From positions 496,001 to 560,000 of the forward strand of contig NZ_CP098518.1 in NCBI RefSeq assembly GCF_023703795.1: 64,000 nt of DNA, written 5' to 3'. Positions within the stretch are counted from its first letter, which is position 1. Every line of letters begins with the position of its first letter. This document shows positions 33,652 to 42,537 of the stretch, in pieces. The notes beneath the pieces were generated by a model, which saw only the letters and a list, made by a program, of their open reading frames with translations, was not told the DNA's origin and ran no database searches. Both the position numbers and the translations under genes were made by a program. This DNA is from Haloplanus sp. HW8-1 (lineage in GTDB: Archaea > Halobacteriota > Halobacteria > Halobacteriales > Haloferacaceae).

Positions 33652-34251
33652 TCAGTCGGCGTGCTCTCTCGCCGTCGCGTAGGCCTCGCGGAGGCGCCGG
33701 AAGGACTCGCTGTCCCCGCCCTGATCCGGGTGGACGTCCTTCACTCGGCGCCGGTAGGCCGCCCGCACCTCCTCGACGTCGGCGGTCGGCCGGAGCCCGA
33801 GTTGTGAGAACGCTTCGCCGATCGACTCGTCGCCCCCTGCCGCCCGATCCGTCCCCACTCCCGGAACCTCGAAGGGAAGTCGACGGCCGAGTGCGCGCCC
33901 GGGCATCTCGTATTCACAGAGTACGGCGGCCGTCCCCGCCCGATCGATGCGGAAGTACGCGCGGGGGTCGAACGTGACCGCCACCTCCCGTTCGGGGAGA
34001 TAGAAGGCGACGGTGTCGTCGTGGACCGTCGCGTCCTCGACGTATCGCTCGTCGATGGCGTCGAGATACGTTCGGATCTCCGCGCGTCGGCGGTCGGTCC
34101 CGTCGATCCGCCGCCGACGGTCCGTCGAGGGCGCGGGAAACAGGCGATCGCCGGCGACGAAAATGCCGACGGCGAGGACGGCGACGCCGACGCCCATGGC
34201 GAGGCCCGCGAGCAACCACGGCGGTAACGGATCCAGCAACTCCGGGGACAC
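33652..34251 (-). CDS. membrane-anchored J-domain protein
   Basis: A 199-residue protein with an N-terminal span (about 12-34), a middle domain of about 100 residues and a C-terminal J domain (about 150-197) bearing the essential HPD in RRVKDVHPDQGGDSESF. It should stimulate a DnaK/Hsp70 at the membrane. The J domain at the C-terminus behind a membrane anchor differs from DnaJ. The start is GTG 34251, about 24 bases from a CTTTACT element. Confidence 0.87.
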   Translation of the reverse strand: MSPELLDPLPPWLLAGLAMGVGVAVLAVGIFVAGDRLFPAPSTDRRRRIDGTDRRRAEIRTYLDAIDERYVEDATVHDDTVAFYLPEREVAVTFDPRAYFRIDRAGTAAVLCEYEMPGRALGRRLPFEVPGVGTDRAAGGDESIGEAFSQLGLRPTADVEEVRAAYRRRVKDVHPDQGGDSESFRRLREAYATAREHAD

Positions 34252-34313
34252 GCGCCTCCGTTAGCGGTCCGCAGTAAAGAATTTCCCGCCGACGGCAGGG
34301 GGTCCCCCTCGAT

Positions 34314-35072
34314 TCACCCGATGTATCGCAGGTCGTCGTCGGTGGGCACCTGGGCGTTCTGGTTTTGCATCTCCTGGATCTTGCCGACGACCTCCTCCAT
34401 CTCCTCGGCGCGGTCCTCCAGGGACTCGTAGTCGAGTTCGAAGCCGAGAACCGACTCCAGCACTTCGAGGACCGCACGGGCGCTTTTCGGATCGACGAGG
34501 TAGCCGCTGGTCTCACCCATCAGGCAGGTGGCGTCGAGCCCTTGACGCCTGCCCAGCCCCAGCAACAGGCCGCTGACGCCGACGATACCGCCCGCGGGTT
34601 CGTCCTCTCGAAATTCGACGTCTTCGTCCTTGAGATCGGATTTCAGCGCCGCGTCGGTCACTGCCCCGAGGACGTGATACTCCTCGATGAGTTCGCCGGT
34701 CGGGACGCCGCCGAGGGCGAACAGCCGCTCGGTACCCAGATCCGTCGCGACGTCGAGAAACGACTCGGTGAGGTGGTAGTGGCCGGCGTTGCTCCCCGCC
34801 TGGTGGTCGCCGGTGAGAACGAGCAGGTCGCGACCGTCCGTCTCGACGGCGTAAAACTCCGCACAGACCAGTTCGGCGACGCCCTCGTCGTCGATACTCA
34901 CCTGTGGGGGGAACTCGTCGGCGTACACCCGCCGGACGAGTTCGCTCTCGAACTCCTCGAGCAGATACTCCGCGGCGAGTTTCCCCACGTGGCCGACGCC
35001 GGGGAGTCCCTCGATCAGCGCCGGCTCCGACAGCTCCGGCTCCGCGACCGTCTCGATCTCGATGGCGTCCAT
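34314..35072 (-). CDS. PAC2 family protein (proteasome assembly chaperone-like)
   Basis: A 252-residue cytoplasmic protein of the PAC2/ATP-grasp-like family. LIEGLPGVGHVGKLAAEYL (19-37), LVLTGDHQAG, FALGGVPTGE and GLLLGLGRRQGLDATCLMGETSGY are the conserved blocks. Archaeal members are proposed relatives of eukaryotic proteasome assembly chaperone 2. It starts 5 bases after the nop10 stop, as the last gene of the ribosomal operon, an arrangement common in archaea. Confidence 0.92.
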   Translation of the reverse strand: MDAIEIETVAEPELSEPALIEGLPGVGHVGKLAAEYLLEEFESELVRRVYADEFPPQVSIDDEGVAELVCAEFYAVETDGRDLLVLTGDHQAGSNAGHYHLTESFLDVATDLGTERLFALGGVPTGELIEEYHVLGAVTDAALKSDLKDEDVEFREDEPAGGIVGVSGLLLGLGRRQGLDATCLMGETSGYLVDPKSARAVLEVLESVLGFELDYESLEDRAEEMEEVVGKIQEMQNQNAQVPTDDDLRYIG

Positions 35073-35077
35073 ACCGC

Positions 35078-35260
35078 CTACTCGCGTTCGCGGCGCTTAA
35101 GAGCGCGTCGGTACTCTCCGTACGGGTCAGCCGGATCGAACGGCGCCGGGGCGCTGTTGACCGCCTCGGCACCGCACTCCGGGCAGGTCTCCCCGAGGGT
35201 GTACACTGGACGGTCGTGGGCGGTTCGCCACGACCCGCACATCCGGATGTCGGCTTTCAT
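35078..35260 (-). CDS. nop10: H/ACA ribonucleoprotein subunit Nop10
   Basis: A 60-residue subunit of the box H/ACA RNP that guides pseudouridylation. VYTLGETCPECG holds one zinc-ligand pair and PAPFDPADPYGEYRRALKRR is the conserved C-terminal linker and helix. The usual first CxxC pair is missing: only C8 remains near the N-terminus, which is longer than in other archaea. It follows aIF2-alpha by 64 bases in the operon. Confidence 0.93.
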   Translation of the reverse strand: MKADIRMCGSWRTAHDRPVYTLGETCPECGAEAVNSAPAPFDPADPYGEYRRALKRRERE

Positions 35261-35324
35261 ACGAATCGTCGTAACTGTCCGTTAGCCCTCGCCGACGGGC
35301 GGTACGCCGGTACGACGGTCCGTC

Positions 35325-36125
35325 TCATTCGTCGTCGGTCTTGCGCTCGCGGTGGTAGCGCGCCGTCCCGCCCGCGGCCTCGATGGCCTCGCGGGCCCGG
35401 TCGGCGCTGGCTTCGAGTTCCGTCTCCGCCCGCTTGTAGTCGGGCGCCTGCACCTGGATGCGGTACTCCGGCGAGCCGACATAGGACACCGACAGGTCGA
35501 TTTCGTCACTCACGTCGCCGTTGCCCTCCGCCGCCTGCAGCGCCTCCTTGATGTGGTCGACGCCGTCGCCGCTCGGACACTCCAGGTCGACGTAGCCCGT
35601 CACGTTGACGTAGGGGACCGAGACGTTCTCGCGAGCCGTCGAGACGATGGCCTCGACGTCGTCGTCGCCGAGGTCGACCTCGGCGAGCGCCTCCTCTCCG
35701 TGGATGGCGGCCGACTCGAACGCGTCGTAGAGGCTCTCGAACTCGACGAGCAGGGCGTCGGCGACCGACTGGTACTGCTCGTCGGCGACGTCCTCGCCGA
35801 ACGCGAGCGACATCCACTTGTCGGCCTTCTGCTCGTTTTTCCACTCCTGGATCTTCTCTTTGTGCTGGTGTTCGTTGACGTCCTTGATCGAGAGGTCGAT
35901 CTGCTGGGACCCTTCGTCGACGTCGAGCACCTTCGCGACGACCGTCTGCCCCTCGCGGACGTGGTCGCGGACGTTCTTGATCCAGCCGCTGGCGACCTCG
36001 CTGATGTGGGCGAGACCGCGTTTGTCCTCGTACTCCTCGAGGTCGACGAACACGCCGAAGTCGGTGATCTCGTCGACCTTGCCGACGACGAGTTCGCCCG
36101 GTTCGGGCCAGCCACTGTACTTCAT
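35325..36125 (-). CDS. eif2a: translation initiation factor aIF2 subunit alpha
   Basis: Part of the heterotrimer that brings initiator tRNA to the small ribosomal subunit. The 266-residue protein has an N-terminal S1/OB domain ([20 protein letters not shown], 8-27, then [14 protein letters not shown]), a helical domain and a C-terminal alpha/beta domain ([17 protein letters not shown] near 174). Length is normal. It starts 7 bases after the S27e stop, inside the conserved L44e-S27e-aIF2alpha-Nop10 operon. Confidence 0.96.
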   Translation of the reverse strand: MKYSGWPEPGELVVGKVDEITDFGVFVDLEEYEDKRGLAHISEVASGWIKNVRDHVREGQTVVAKVLDVDEGSQQIDLSIKDVNEHQHKEKIQEWKNEQKADKWMSLAFGEDVADEQYQSVADALLVEFESLYDAFESAAIHGEEALAEVDLGDDDVEAIVSTARENVSVPYVNVTGYVDLECPSGDGVDHIKEALQAAEGNGDVSDEIDLSVSYVGSPEYRIQVQAPDYKRAETELEASADRAREAIEAAGGTARYHRERKTDDE

Positions 36126-36132
36126 GGTGGGG

Positions 36133-36306
36133 TCAGCGTGCCTCGACGGTGCCGGTGACCTCGCCCTCGAAGGCCGCGTGGCCGCCGGTCGGGCGGGCGA
36201 GCCGGCTCCCGCAGACCGCGCAGTTCACCGTCGTCGACACCTTGTCGAAGACGGTCTGTTCGTTGCCACAGTCCGCACACTCGACGGTGACGAAGTTCCC
36301 CGTCAT
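36133..36306 (-). CDS. rps27e: small ribosomal subunit protein eS27
   Basis: A 57-residue zinc-ribbon protein of the 30S subunit. [13 protein letters not shown] and [11 protein letters not shown] give the two CxxC pairs; the C-terminus is a short strand region. The ATG at 36306 overlaps the L44e stop by 4 bases. The longer frame upstream is only read-through of L44e sequence in another frame. Confidence 0.95.
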   Translation of the reverse strand: MTGNFVTVECADCGNEQTVFDKVSTTVNCAVCGSRLARPTGGHAAFEGEVTGTVEAR

Positions 36307-36584
36307 TCCTGGAACTCCAGTCGGCCGGCGCGCCAACCCTCGCGCATGTGGGCCTTGCCACACTCGGCACAGCGGTACTTCAGGTTGGTCTTCTTCGTGG
36401 GCTTGTCGCCACCGGGCACTTTCGAGAACTTCCCGGCGTTGCCGATGGTGGACGTGTTGCGCTCGCGCTGGCGGTCGATCCACTTCATCCCCGTCTCGCG
36501 ACCGCGACGCACTTTCTCGACCTCGTGCTCGAAGTGCCCGTTGCAGTGCGGGCAGTACGTGTTGAATCGGCGTGGCATCTGCAT
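36303..36584 (-). CDS. rpl44e: large ribosomal subunit protein eL42 (L44e)
   Basis: A 93-residue 50S protein near the E site. It starts [14 protein letters not shown], as the Haloarcula marismortui L44e does (from memory), and has the second zinc pair in [15 protein letters not shown]. The invariant basic segment [17 protein letters not shown] lies at about 27-43. First gene of the operon; a TTTTAA element lies about 40 bases upstream. Confidence 0.96.
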   Translation of the reverse strand: MQMPRRFNTYCPHCNGHFEHEVEKVRRGRETGMKWIDRQRERNTSTIGNAGKFSKVPGGDKPTKKTNLKYRCAECGKAHMREGWRAGRLEFQE

Positions 36585-36666
36585 AGATAATCTACCTTAC
36601 CGGGATTTCCACGTCGGGCGTTAAAACCCGTTCGGTGTCCGCTCGGGGCGCCACGCCGGCCCGTCC

Positions 36667-37452
36667 CTACTCCGGGAACAGCGGCGGGGTCGGACGCTCG
36701 CGTTCGAGGAGTTCGATCTCGTGGCCGTCCTGGTCTTTCGTGAACGCGTACCGATCGTCACAGGAGCCGGGGTCGCGGTAGTCCTCGGCCTCCCGCTCCA
36801 TCAACTGCGCCCAGTCGTCGTGCAGGTCGTCGACGCGGACACAGAGGTGACCCCACGCGTCGCCCATCTCGTAGCTCCGTCCGTCGTAGTTGTACGTGAG
36901 TTCGACGGCCATCGCCTCCGGCGCTGCGCCCTTGGGTTTCGTGAAGTAGTTGGCGAACGTGTCCGACTCCCAGCGGCCAGTCGGGACGTGTTCGAACTTC
37001 CGGGTCCAGAAGCCAAGCGCCGCGTCGGCGTCCTCGACGCGGATCATGGTGTGATCGAGGCTCCACCGCGTGCCGTGGTCGCGCTCGACGAGTTCGACCT
37101 CGTGGCCGTCTGGGTCTTTCACGAACGCGTAGTCCCCGCCACAGGAGTCGGGGTCGCGGTAGTCTTCGACTCCCCCGTCCATCAACTCCTCGTAGGCCTC
37201 GTCGACGTCCTCGACGCGCACCGCGATGTGCCCCCACGCGTCGCCCATCTCGGCGGGTTCGCTGCCGTGGTTGTACGTGAGTTCCAGCATCGCCCCCTCG
37301 TCGTGCATGTCCTCGGGCCCGAGGTAGACGATGGTGAACTCGTCGGCCGCCCAGCGGTCCTTCTCCTCGTAGTCGAGGTGAGTGCCGTACCAGTCGAGGG
37401 AAGCGTCCAGGTCGGCGACACGCATCATGACGTGATCGAGCGTTCCAGCCAT
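36667..37452 (-). CDS. VOC family protein with two tandem glyoxalase-like domains
   Basis: A 261-residue protein made of two repeated vicinal-oxygen-chelate domains, about 1-125 and 130-255. Both contain the GDAWGH block and both end in a DPDGHEVELVER/DQDGHEIELLER metal-ligand segment. Each half also starts with LDH-x-MIRV/MMRV. This suits glyoxalase I-like or ring-cleaving activity; glyoxalase I fused in tandem is known. ATG 37452 is about 29 bases from a CTTTTC element. Confidence 0.88.
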   Translation of the reverse strand: MAGTLDHVMMRVADLDASLDWYGTHLDYEEKDRWAADEFTIVYLGPEDMHDEGAMLELTYNHGSEPAEMGDAWGHIAVRVEDVDEAYEELMDGGVEDYRDPDSCGGDYAFVKDPDGHEVELVERDHGTRWSLDHTMIRVEDADAALGFWTRKFEHVPTGRWESDTFANYFTKPKGAAPEAMAVELTYNYDGRSYEMGDAWGHLCVRVDDLHDDWAQLMEREAEDYRDPGSCDDRYAFTKDQDGHEIELLERERPTPPLFPE

Positions 37453-37521
37453 GCGTGGCCGGTCGGTCGGCGAGCCGAAAAGCGTACCGGGACCGGCAGC
37501 CCGCCGACCGCTCTCCGGTTC

Positions 37522-37974
37522 TCAGGCGTCGCGCCGGTCGGGCGCCGGAGACGACCGGGCGTAGATCCACCAGGCGACCGCCCAACACGCGACCGTTCCG
37601 AGGGGCCAGGCGGTGCGCCCGGGCTGGACGGAAAAGCCGCGGGCGAGCGTCAACTGTGCCACGCCGGCGGCGGCCAGGAGGCCGGCGGTCACACGCACGT
37701 CCTCGCGGCCGAGAGCGCGTCCACACGCCGCGCTCGCGAGCGCGAGGAGATAACACCCCGCCGAGATGGGCCAGGCGACGATGTACGGCGGGAGTCCCCG
37801 CGTGTACCGAACGAGGAAGTCCCAGAGGAAGGTAACCCCGAACGGATCGGCGTTGACCAGCCCCCACGCGAAGACGTACGTCGGCGGCCGACCCCCGGCG
37901 AAGGTCTGGACCGACCACGGCACCGCGAGGAGCGCGAGGACGGCGACTGGCCGGCGGCGGAGACGGGGACCCAT
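37522..37974 (-). CDS. haloarchaeal membrane protein (TIGR04206-like)
   Basis: A 150-residue membrane protein with four spans (about 9-27, 42-58, 63-85, 95-115, and a weak fifth near 120-140). YVFAWGLVNADPFGVTFLWDFLVRYTRG is the most polar, conserved-looking part, which I recall from TIGR04206. Its ATG overlaps the stop of the DRG GTPase gene by one base (TAATG), so it is co-translated. Function unknown. Confidence 0.75.
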   Translation of the reverse strand: MGPRLRRRPVAVLALLAVPWSVQTFAGGRPPTYVFAWGLVNADPFGVTFLWDFLVRYTRGLPPYIVAWPISAGCYLLALASAACGRALGREDVRVTAGLLAAAGVAQLTLARGFSVQPGRTAWPLGTVACWAVAWWIYARSSPAPDRRDA

Positions 37975-39086
37975 TATCGCCGGGCGACGACGCGCAGTAC
38001 GTCCTCGTCCCGTAACTCGTGATCACGGCCGACCTGCTGTTCGTCGTGTTTCGCGCTCGGCCCGGTGACGCGGGCGAAGCGGAACCGCTCGTCGAGCGTC
38101 CCGCCGAGTTTGGAGAGCGCGTCGTCGACAGTGTGTTCGCCACTCCGGAGCACGAGCGGTTCCTCGTAGTCCACGCCGCGGCCCGGCTTGTCCATGTACA
38201 CGCGGATCAGACCGAGTGCCTCCCATATCTCCGCTTTGAGTGCGTCGAGGCCGCGATCCTCGGCGGCGCTGATGAAGATCACGTCGTCGGGATCGAGGTC
38301 GTGATCGCGGAGGTCATCTTTCACAGTCGGAAGGTAGTCCTTGTCGATCAGGTCGGCCTTGTTGACCGCCACGATGGAGGGGAGATACTCCCGGTTGTCC
38401 TGAATCCCGTCGATGAGTTCGTCGATCGAGCAGTCGCCCCGGATCGTCACGTCCGCGTTGACGTAGCCGTGTTCCCGCAAGACGCTCTTGATCGTCCCCT
38501 CGTCGAGGCTCACGTCGTCGGTCGTGGTCACTCGCAGGCCGCCTTTCCCCGTCTTGGCGATGGAGAGGTTCGGCGGCGACGTGTCCAGTCGGACCTTGTT
38601 GGCGTACAGTTCCTCGCTGAGGCGGTCGTACTGCTGGATCTCGAACACGGACAGGACGAACACTACGAGATCGGTCGTCCGGACGACCGATAGGACCGCC
38701 TGGCCGCCGCCGCGCCCGCCGGCGGCTCCCTCGATCAGCCCCGGCACGTCGAGAATCTGGATGTTGGCACCGTTGTACTTGAGCATCCCCGGGTTCACGT
38801 CGAGGGTGGTGAACTCGTACTCGCCGACCTCGCTCTCGGCGTTCGTGAGGGCGTTGAGCAGGGTGGACTTCCCGACGCTGGGAAAGCCGACGAGGCCGAC
38901 GGTGGCGTCGCCGGTCTTCTCGACGGCGTAGCCCCCGCCACCACCCGAGGAGGCTTGCTTCTCGAGTTTCTCCTTTTTTTCCGCGAGCTTCGCCTTCAGC
39001 CGACCGATATGCTGTTCGGTGGACTTGTTGTACGGCGTGTTGGCGATCTCCTCGCGGAGGTCCTCGATCTCCTCCTCCAGACCCAT
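37974..39086 (-). CDS. DRG-family GTP-binding protein with TGS domain
   Basis: A 370-residue GTPase of the Obg/DRG group. After a coiled helix (1-45) come a Gly-rich linker, the P-loop GFPSVGKST (67-75), switch region EFTTLD, DVPGLIEGAAGGRGGG (G3), NKADLID (G4, near 245) and SAAEDRG (G5), then a C-terminal TGS domain (about 295-368). Eukaryotic DRG acts with ribosomes. ATG 39086 is 28 bases after a GTTTTTC element. Confidence 0.95.
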   Translation of the reverse strand: MGLEEEIEDLREEIANTPYNKSTEQHIGRLKAKLAEKKEKLEKQASSGGGGGYAVEKTGDATVGLVGFPSVGKSTLLNALTNAESEVGEYEFTTLDVNPGMLKYNGANIQILDVPGLIEGAAGGRGGGQAVLSVVRTTDLVVFVLSVFEIQQYDRLSEELYANKVRLDTSPPNLSIAKTGKGGLRVTTTDDVSLDEGTIKSVLREHGYVNADVTIRGDCSIDELIDGIQDNREYLPSIVAVNKADLIDKDYLPTVKDDLRDHDLDPDDVIFISAAEDRGLDALKAEIWEALGLIRVYMDKPGRGVDYEEPLVLRSGEHTVDDALSKLGGTLDERFRFARVTGPSAKHDEQQVGRDHELRDEDVLRVVARR

Positions 39087-39201
39087 TACCCGCCCCTCGG
39101 CCGGCGGCGTCGAAAAACCTGTTCCTTCGGCGCGCCCGGCACAAGTGATAGTACTTCGACACGGTTATACTGGGGTACGGAGACGTGTCGGGTAGCTACC
39201 G

Positions 39202-39405
39202 ATGCCGGATCCCGAACGGTTACGCGACAGCACGCAGATCGTGCTGCCCTGTGAGGAGCTGTCCGGACTTCGAACGGACATCGAGTCCGATTTCGCCGTC
39301 ACCGTGTTCGCGATCGACGAGACGACCTGCCGGATCGTAGGCAGCCCGGTCGAGATCAAAGCGGTCGGTCGCTTCCTGGCCCGTCACGGGATCAACCTCG
39401 CGTGA
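39202..39405 (+). CDS. small haloarchaeal protein of unknown function
   Basis: A 67-residue soluble protein containing STQIVLPCEELSGLRTDIE and ending FLARHGINLA, like the family named after Halobacterium VNG_1110C (recalled, not searched). A GGTTATAC box at about 39163-39170 is about 35 bases upstream. It leads into the cytochrome oxidase cluster but has its own promoter. Confidence 0.7.
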   Translation: MPDPERLRDSTQIVLPCEELSGLRTDIESDFAVTVFAIDETTCRIVGSPVEIKAVGRFLARHGINLA

Positions 39406-39449
39406 CGGTCGGTCGAAGCGTTTTCTACGATCGACTCCGTACGGCCGCT

Positions 39450-39812
39450 ATGGACGATCAACCGGGACTGAGCGACCGGTATCGGATGGCGAGCCCCTGG
39501 CCGCTTTTCGTCGCTCTCGGCATTCCCATCGCCGAAATCGGCATCCTGTTCGACGTGTTCGTCGTCGCCGTGGCGGGACTGCTCCTGTTCTGTGGCAGCC
39601 TGACCGGGATGATTCGGGAAGCCGGCTACGCCGAGACGGCGTGGCGGCCACTCGCGGTCTTTGCCGTCCTCCTGTTCGGCGTCGGCGGCGCCCTCGCGTT
39701 CACCGACGTGAACCTCGCGACGCGCGGGTACGCCATCATCACCGCCGGTATCATCCTCGCCGCCGCCGGCATCGGCGGCGAACTGTTCGTCCCGAAACGG
39801 GAGCCGATCTGA
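39450..39812 (+). CDS. cytochrome oxidase cluster membrane protein
   Basis: A 120-residue protein with four short spans (about 14-33, 35-48, 60-78, 88-108), and a polar REAGYAETAWRPL loop. Proteins of this shape stand in front of coxA in haloarchaea (cox cluster protein, from memory DUF7541). ATG 39450 is 28 bases after a TTTTCTA box; the frame open to GTG 39402 is longer than the transcript allows. Role unknown, perhaps assembly. Confidence 0.75.
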   Translation: MDDQPGLSDRYRMASPWPLFVALGIPIAEIGILFDVFVVAVAGLLLFCGSLTGMIREAGYAETAWRPLAVFAVLLFGVGGALAFTDVNLATRGYAIITAGIILAAAGIGGELFVPKREPI

Positions 39813-39897
39813 TCGCGACGTGGACGACTCGCCGGGATCGCTCGCCTCCTTCTACGGTATGGAAACCTATTTGTCCGGCCTGTGTTATGGGTGGGGT

Positions 39898-40194
39898 ATG
39901 GCGACGAAAGTGTTCGATCGGGAGACGATCCTCGATCTGACGGTGAACTTCATTCCGCTGTTCATCCTCCTCTTTTTCATCGTCGGGTACGCCCTCGTCA
40001 ACCCGTTCCAGCTCGGGTCGGTCGGCCGCATTCTCCAGTACACGCTGCTCGTCGCGCCCTTCGTCCTGCTCGCGATCCTCACCTACCTCTCGGGCAAGGC
40101 CATCGCGTCGACGGAGAAGAACGCCCCGGTCTACATGCCCGGTGCGGCGACGGTCGACGGCGCCGAACCGATCGAGGACGACCACGAGGAGTGA
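39898..40194 (+). CDS. cytochrome oxidase cluster two-span membrane protein
   Basis: A 98-residue protein: short N-terminus MATKVFDRETILDLTVNF, two spans (about 16-37 and 48-68) and an acidic tail ending DDHEE. From memory this is the DUF6684 family, found next to coxA. ATG 39898 is 29 bases after an ACCTATTT box, leaderless. It precedes coxA by about 100 bases and each has its own promoter. Confidence 0.78.
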   Translation: MATKVFDRETILDLTVNFIPLFILLFFIVGYALVNPFQLGSVGRILQYTLLVAPFVLLAILTYLSGKAIASTEKNAPVYMPGAATVDGAEPIEDDHEE

Positions 40195-40295
40195 GCGCTC
40201 GCGGCGGCGTCCTCCTCGGGACCCCCGTGTGTCGGTCGAATCGTTCGCGGATTGCACCCGAATATTTCTTAACCCTGCGTTCCTGAGCAACGCTC

Positions 40296-42059
40296 ATGCA
40301 GATCACCGGACAGCTAACGTTGACGGTGCTCATGGGGCTCTTCCTCGTGATCATCGCCGCGTGGCTCGCGCGGATCGAGGACTGGCGGTCGTACACGCCA
40401 CTCGGGAGTGGGGGGGCGACCGGCGAGTCGGGGTACGTCTCACGGGAGAAGCCGGCCGGCATCAGCCGCTGGCTGACGACGGTCGACCACAAGGACATCG
40501 GCATGCTCTACGGTGCCTACGGCGTCCTCGCGTTCGTCGTGGGCGGGCTGATGATCATGATCATGCGGGTCGAACTCATCGATCCCGGGATGACGCTCAT
40601 CTCGAACTCGTTTTACAACTCGCTGCTGACCAGTCACGGCATCACCATGCTGTTCCTGTTCGGGACGCCCATCATCGCGGCGTTCGCGAACTACCTCGTG
40701 CCCCTCCTGATCGGGGCGGACGACATGGCCTTTCCCCGGATCAACGCCATCGCGTTCTGGTTGTTGCCGCCGGGTGCCCTGCTCATCTGGGCGGGCTTTT
40801 TCCCCCTCGGTGACGTGATCCCGGCACAGACCGCCTGGACGCTCTACACGCCGCTCTCGCTGGGCGCGGGCAGCGGCAGTCAGGGCAACGCTGGGGTCGA
40901 TCTGATGATCCTCGGTCTCCACCTTACCGGTGTCTCGGCGACGATGGGGTCGATCAACTTCATCGCGACCATCCTCACCGAACGCGCCGAGGAGGTGACC
41001 TGGGCCAACCTCGACATCTTCTCGTGGACCATCCTCACCCAGTCGGGACTGATCCTCTTTGCTTTCCCCCTGCTCGGGAGTGCGCTGATCATGCTCCTGC
41101 TGGACCGCAACCTCGGCACGACCTTCTTCGCCATCGACGCCGGCGGCACGATGCTCTGGCAGCACCTGTTCTGGTTCTTCGGCCACCCCGAAGTGTATAT
41201 CCTCGTGTTGCCGCCGATGGGCATCGTCAGCTACGTCCTCCCCCGGTTCGCGGGTCGCCGGCTGTTCGGGTTCAAGTTCGTCGTCTACTCTACCCTCGCA
41301 ATCGGCGTCCTCTCCTTTGGCGTCTGGGCCCACCACATGTTCGCGACCGGCATGGACCCGCGCCTCCGCGCCTCGTTCATGGCCGTGTCGCTCGCCATCG
41401 CCATTCCCTCGGCAGTGAAGACGTTCAACTGGATCACGACTCTCTGGAACGGGAAGCTCCGCCTGACGACGCCGATGCTGTTCTGTATTGGCTTCGTCTC
41501 CAACTTCGTCCTTGGCGGGGTTACCGGCGTCTTCCTCGCTTCCATTCCCGTCGACTTGGTGCTTCACGACACCTACTACGTCGTCGGTCACTTCCACTAC
41601 GTGGTCATGGGTGCCATCGCCTTCGCCGGTTTCGCCGGCCTCTACTACTGGTTCCCGATGTTCACCGGACGGATGTACCAGCGCCGCCTCGGCAAGATTC
41701 ACTTCTGGACGTGGATGATCGGCTCGAACATCACGTTCCTCGCCATGATCGTGCTGGGTTACGGCGGGATGCCCCGGCGTTACGCCACCTACCTGCCGCA
41801 GTTCGCCACCTTCCACCAGATCGCGACGCTCGGGGCCGTGCTGATGTTCGTCGGCGGTCTCGTCTGGACGTACAACTTCGTCGTCTCCTGGCTGGAGGGG
41901 CCGAAGGTCCAGGACGGCGACCCGTGGAACCTCCGCGACGACGACGTCTACACCAACGAGTGGCAGTGGTTCGAAAACAAGCAGGAAACCGCCCTCGCGG
42001 ACGGCGGCGACGACTCCGAGGAGTTGGCCGCGGACGGCGGCCAGCAGACCGACGACTGA
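40296..42059 (+). CDS. coxA: cytochrome c oxidase subunit I (haem-copper, A type)
   Basis: Catalytic subunit reducing O2 to water, 587 residues, about 12 spans. Haem ligand His is in LLTSHGITML, the Cu-B/haem ligands and Tyr-His pair in FFGHPEVYILVLPP, the HH pair in WAHHMFATGMD, and the last two haem His in VVGHFHYVVMGA. The GHPEVY form marks A-family oxidases. The C-terminus is acidic. TATA-like AATATTTCTTAA about 28 bases upstream suggests a leaderless mRNA. Subunits II and III are not in the window; only small cluster proteins surround it. It may take electrons from a halocyanin. Confidence 0.97.
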   Translation: MQITGQLTLTVLMGLFLVIIAAWLARIEDWRSYTPLGSGGATGESGYVSREKPAGISRWLTTVDHKDIGMLYGAYGVLAFVVGGLMIMIMRVELIDPGMTLISNSFYNSLLTSHGITMLFLFGTPIIAAFANYLVPLLIGADDMAFPRINAIAFWLLPPGALLIWAGFFPLGDVIPAQTAWTLYTPLSLGAGSGSQGNAGVDLMILGLHLTGVSATMGSINFIATILTERAEEVTWANLDIFSWTILTQSGLILFAFPLLGSALIMLLLDRNLGTTFFAIDAGGTMLWQHLFWFFGHPEVYILVLPPMGIVSYVLPRFAGRRLFGFKFVVYSTLAIGVLSFGVWAHHMFATGMDPRLRASFMAVSLAIAIPSAVKTFNWITTLWNGKLRLTTPMLFCIGFVSNFVLGGVTGVFLASIPVDLVLHDTYYVVGHFHYVVMGAIAFAGFAGLYYWFPMFTGRMYQRRLGKIHFWTWMIGSNITFLAMIVLGYGGMPRRYATYLPQFATFHQIATLGAVLMFVGGLVWTYNFVVSWLEGPKVQDGDPWNLRDDDVYTNEWQWFENKQETALADGGDDSEELAADGGQQTDD

Positions 42060-42071
42060 TCGCCGATCCGC

Positions 42072-42155
42072 TCAGGTCGCCAGCAGGATTCCGGTGACGA
42101 ACATCAGGAGTGCGACGCTCCCCAGAATGATTCCCAGGATGTCCTTGTTGCTCAT
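42072..42155 (-). CDS. 27-residue membrane peptide in the cox cluster
   Basis: A tiny frame on the opposite strand from its neighbours, between coxA and the next cox-cluster gene. The product MSNKDILGIILGSVALLMFV (first 20 residues) continues into TGILLAT, a single span with a charged N-terminus. Third-position GC bias fits coding use. It ends 13 bases beyond the coxA stop, tail to tail. Cytochrome oxidases have small single-span subunits, which makes a subunit role possible but unproved. Confidence 0.55.
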   Translation of the reverse strand: MSNKDILGIILGSVALLMFVTGILLAT

Positions 42156-42238
42156 ACCGTCACCCACGGGGAGCGGCGGCAAAGACCCACCGGTTCAAAA
42201 GGGAAAGCGATAATCCGTCGGGAAGCGTACGCGAAGCC

Positions 42239-42499
42239 GTGTCCACACCGCGTCGCGACGGACGGCGGTTCGTTCTGGCTCTCTACGTCGCTATCGTCGG
42301 GTTCGCCGGCTTCCTCGGGTTCGTGCTCGGCGAAGTCATCGACATGGGGTCGCCGCCACGGCTCTTTTTCCTGATCCCCCTCTCTCCGAACGGCTTCGGG
42401 TTCGCGGTGTACGGCGTGGTGACCATCGCGGTGGTTCTCGGCATCCCGTTGGGACTCGTCGTCTACCTCTCGGACCGACTCGACGTTGAGACGGCGTGA
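42239..42499 (+). CDS. cytochrome oxidase cluster two-span membrane protein
   Basis: An 86-residue protein with spans at about 11-32 and 48-72, separated by a loop with GEVIDMGSPPRLFF. GTG 42239 is 28 bases after a GATAATCC element, so a leaderless GTG start. It resembles a haloarchaeal cox-cluster family (DUF7520, recalled). It follows coxA on the same strand with a gap of 179 bases that also holds the antisense 27-residue frame. Confidence 0.72.
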   Translation: MSTPRRDGRRFVLALYVAIVGFAGFLGFVLGEVIDMGSPPRLFFLIPLSPNGFGFAVYGVVTIAVVLGIPLGLVVYLSDRLDVETA

Positions 42500-42537
42500 G
42501 GTGAAGAAACTTGTTGCTGGCTCGCGGAACCGGTGGT

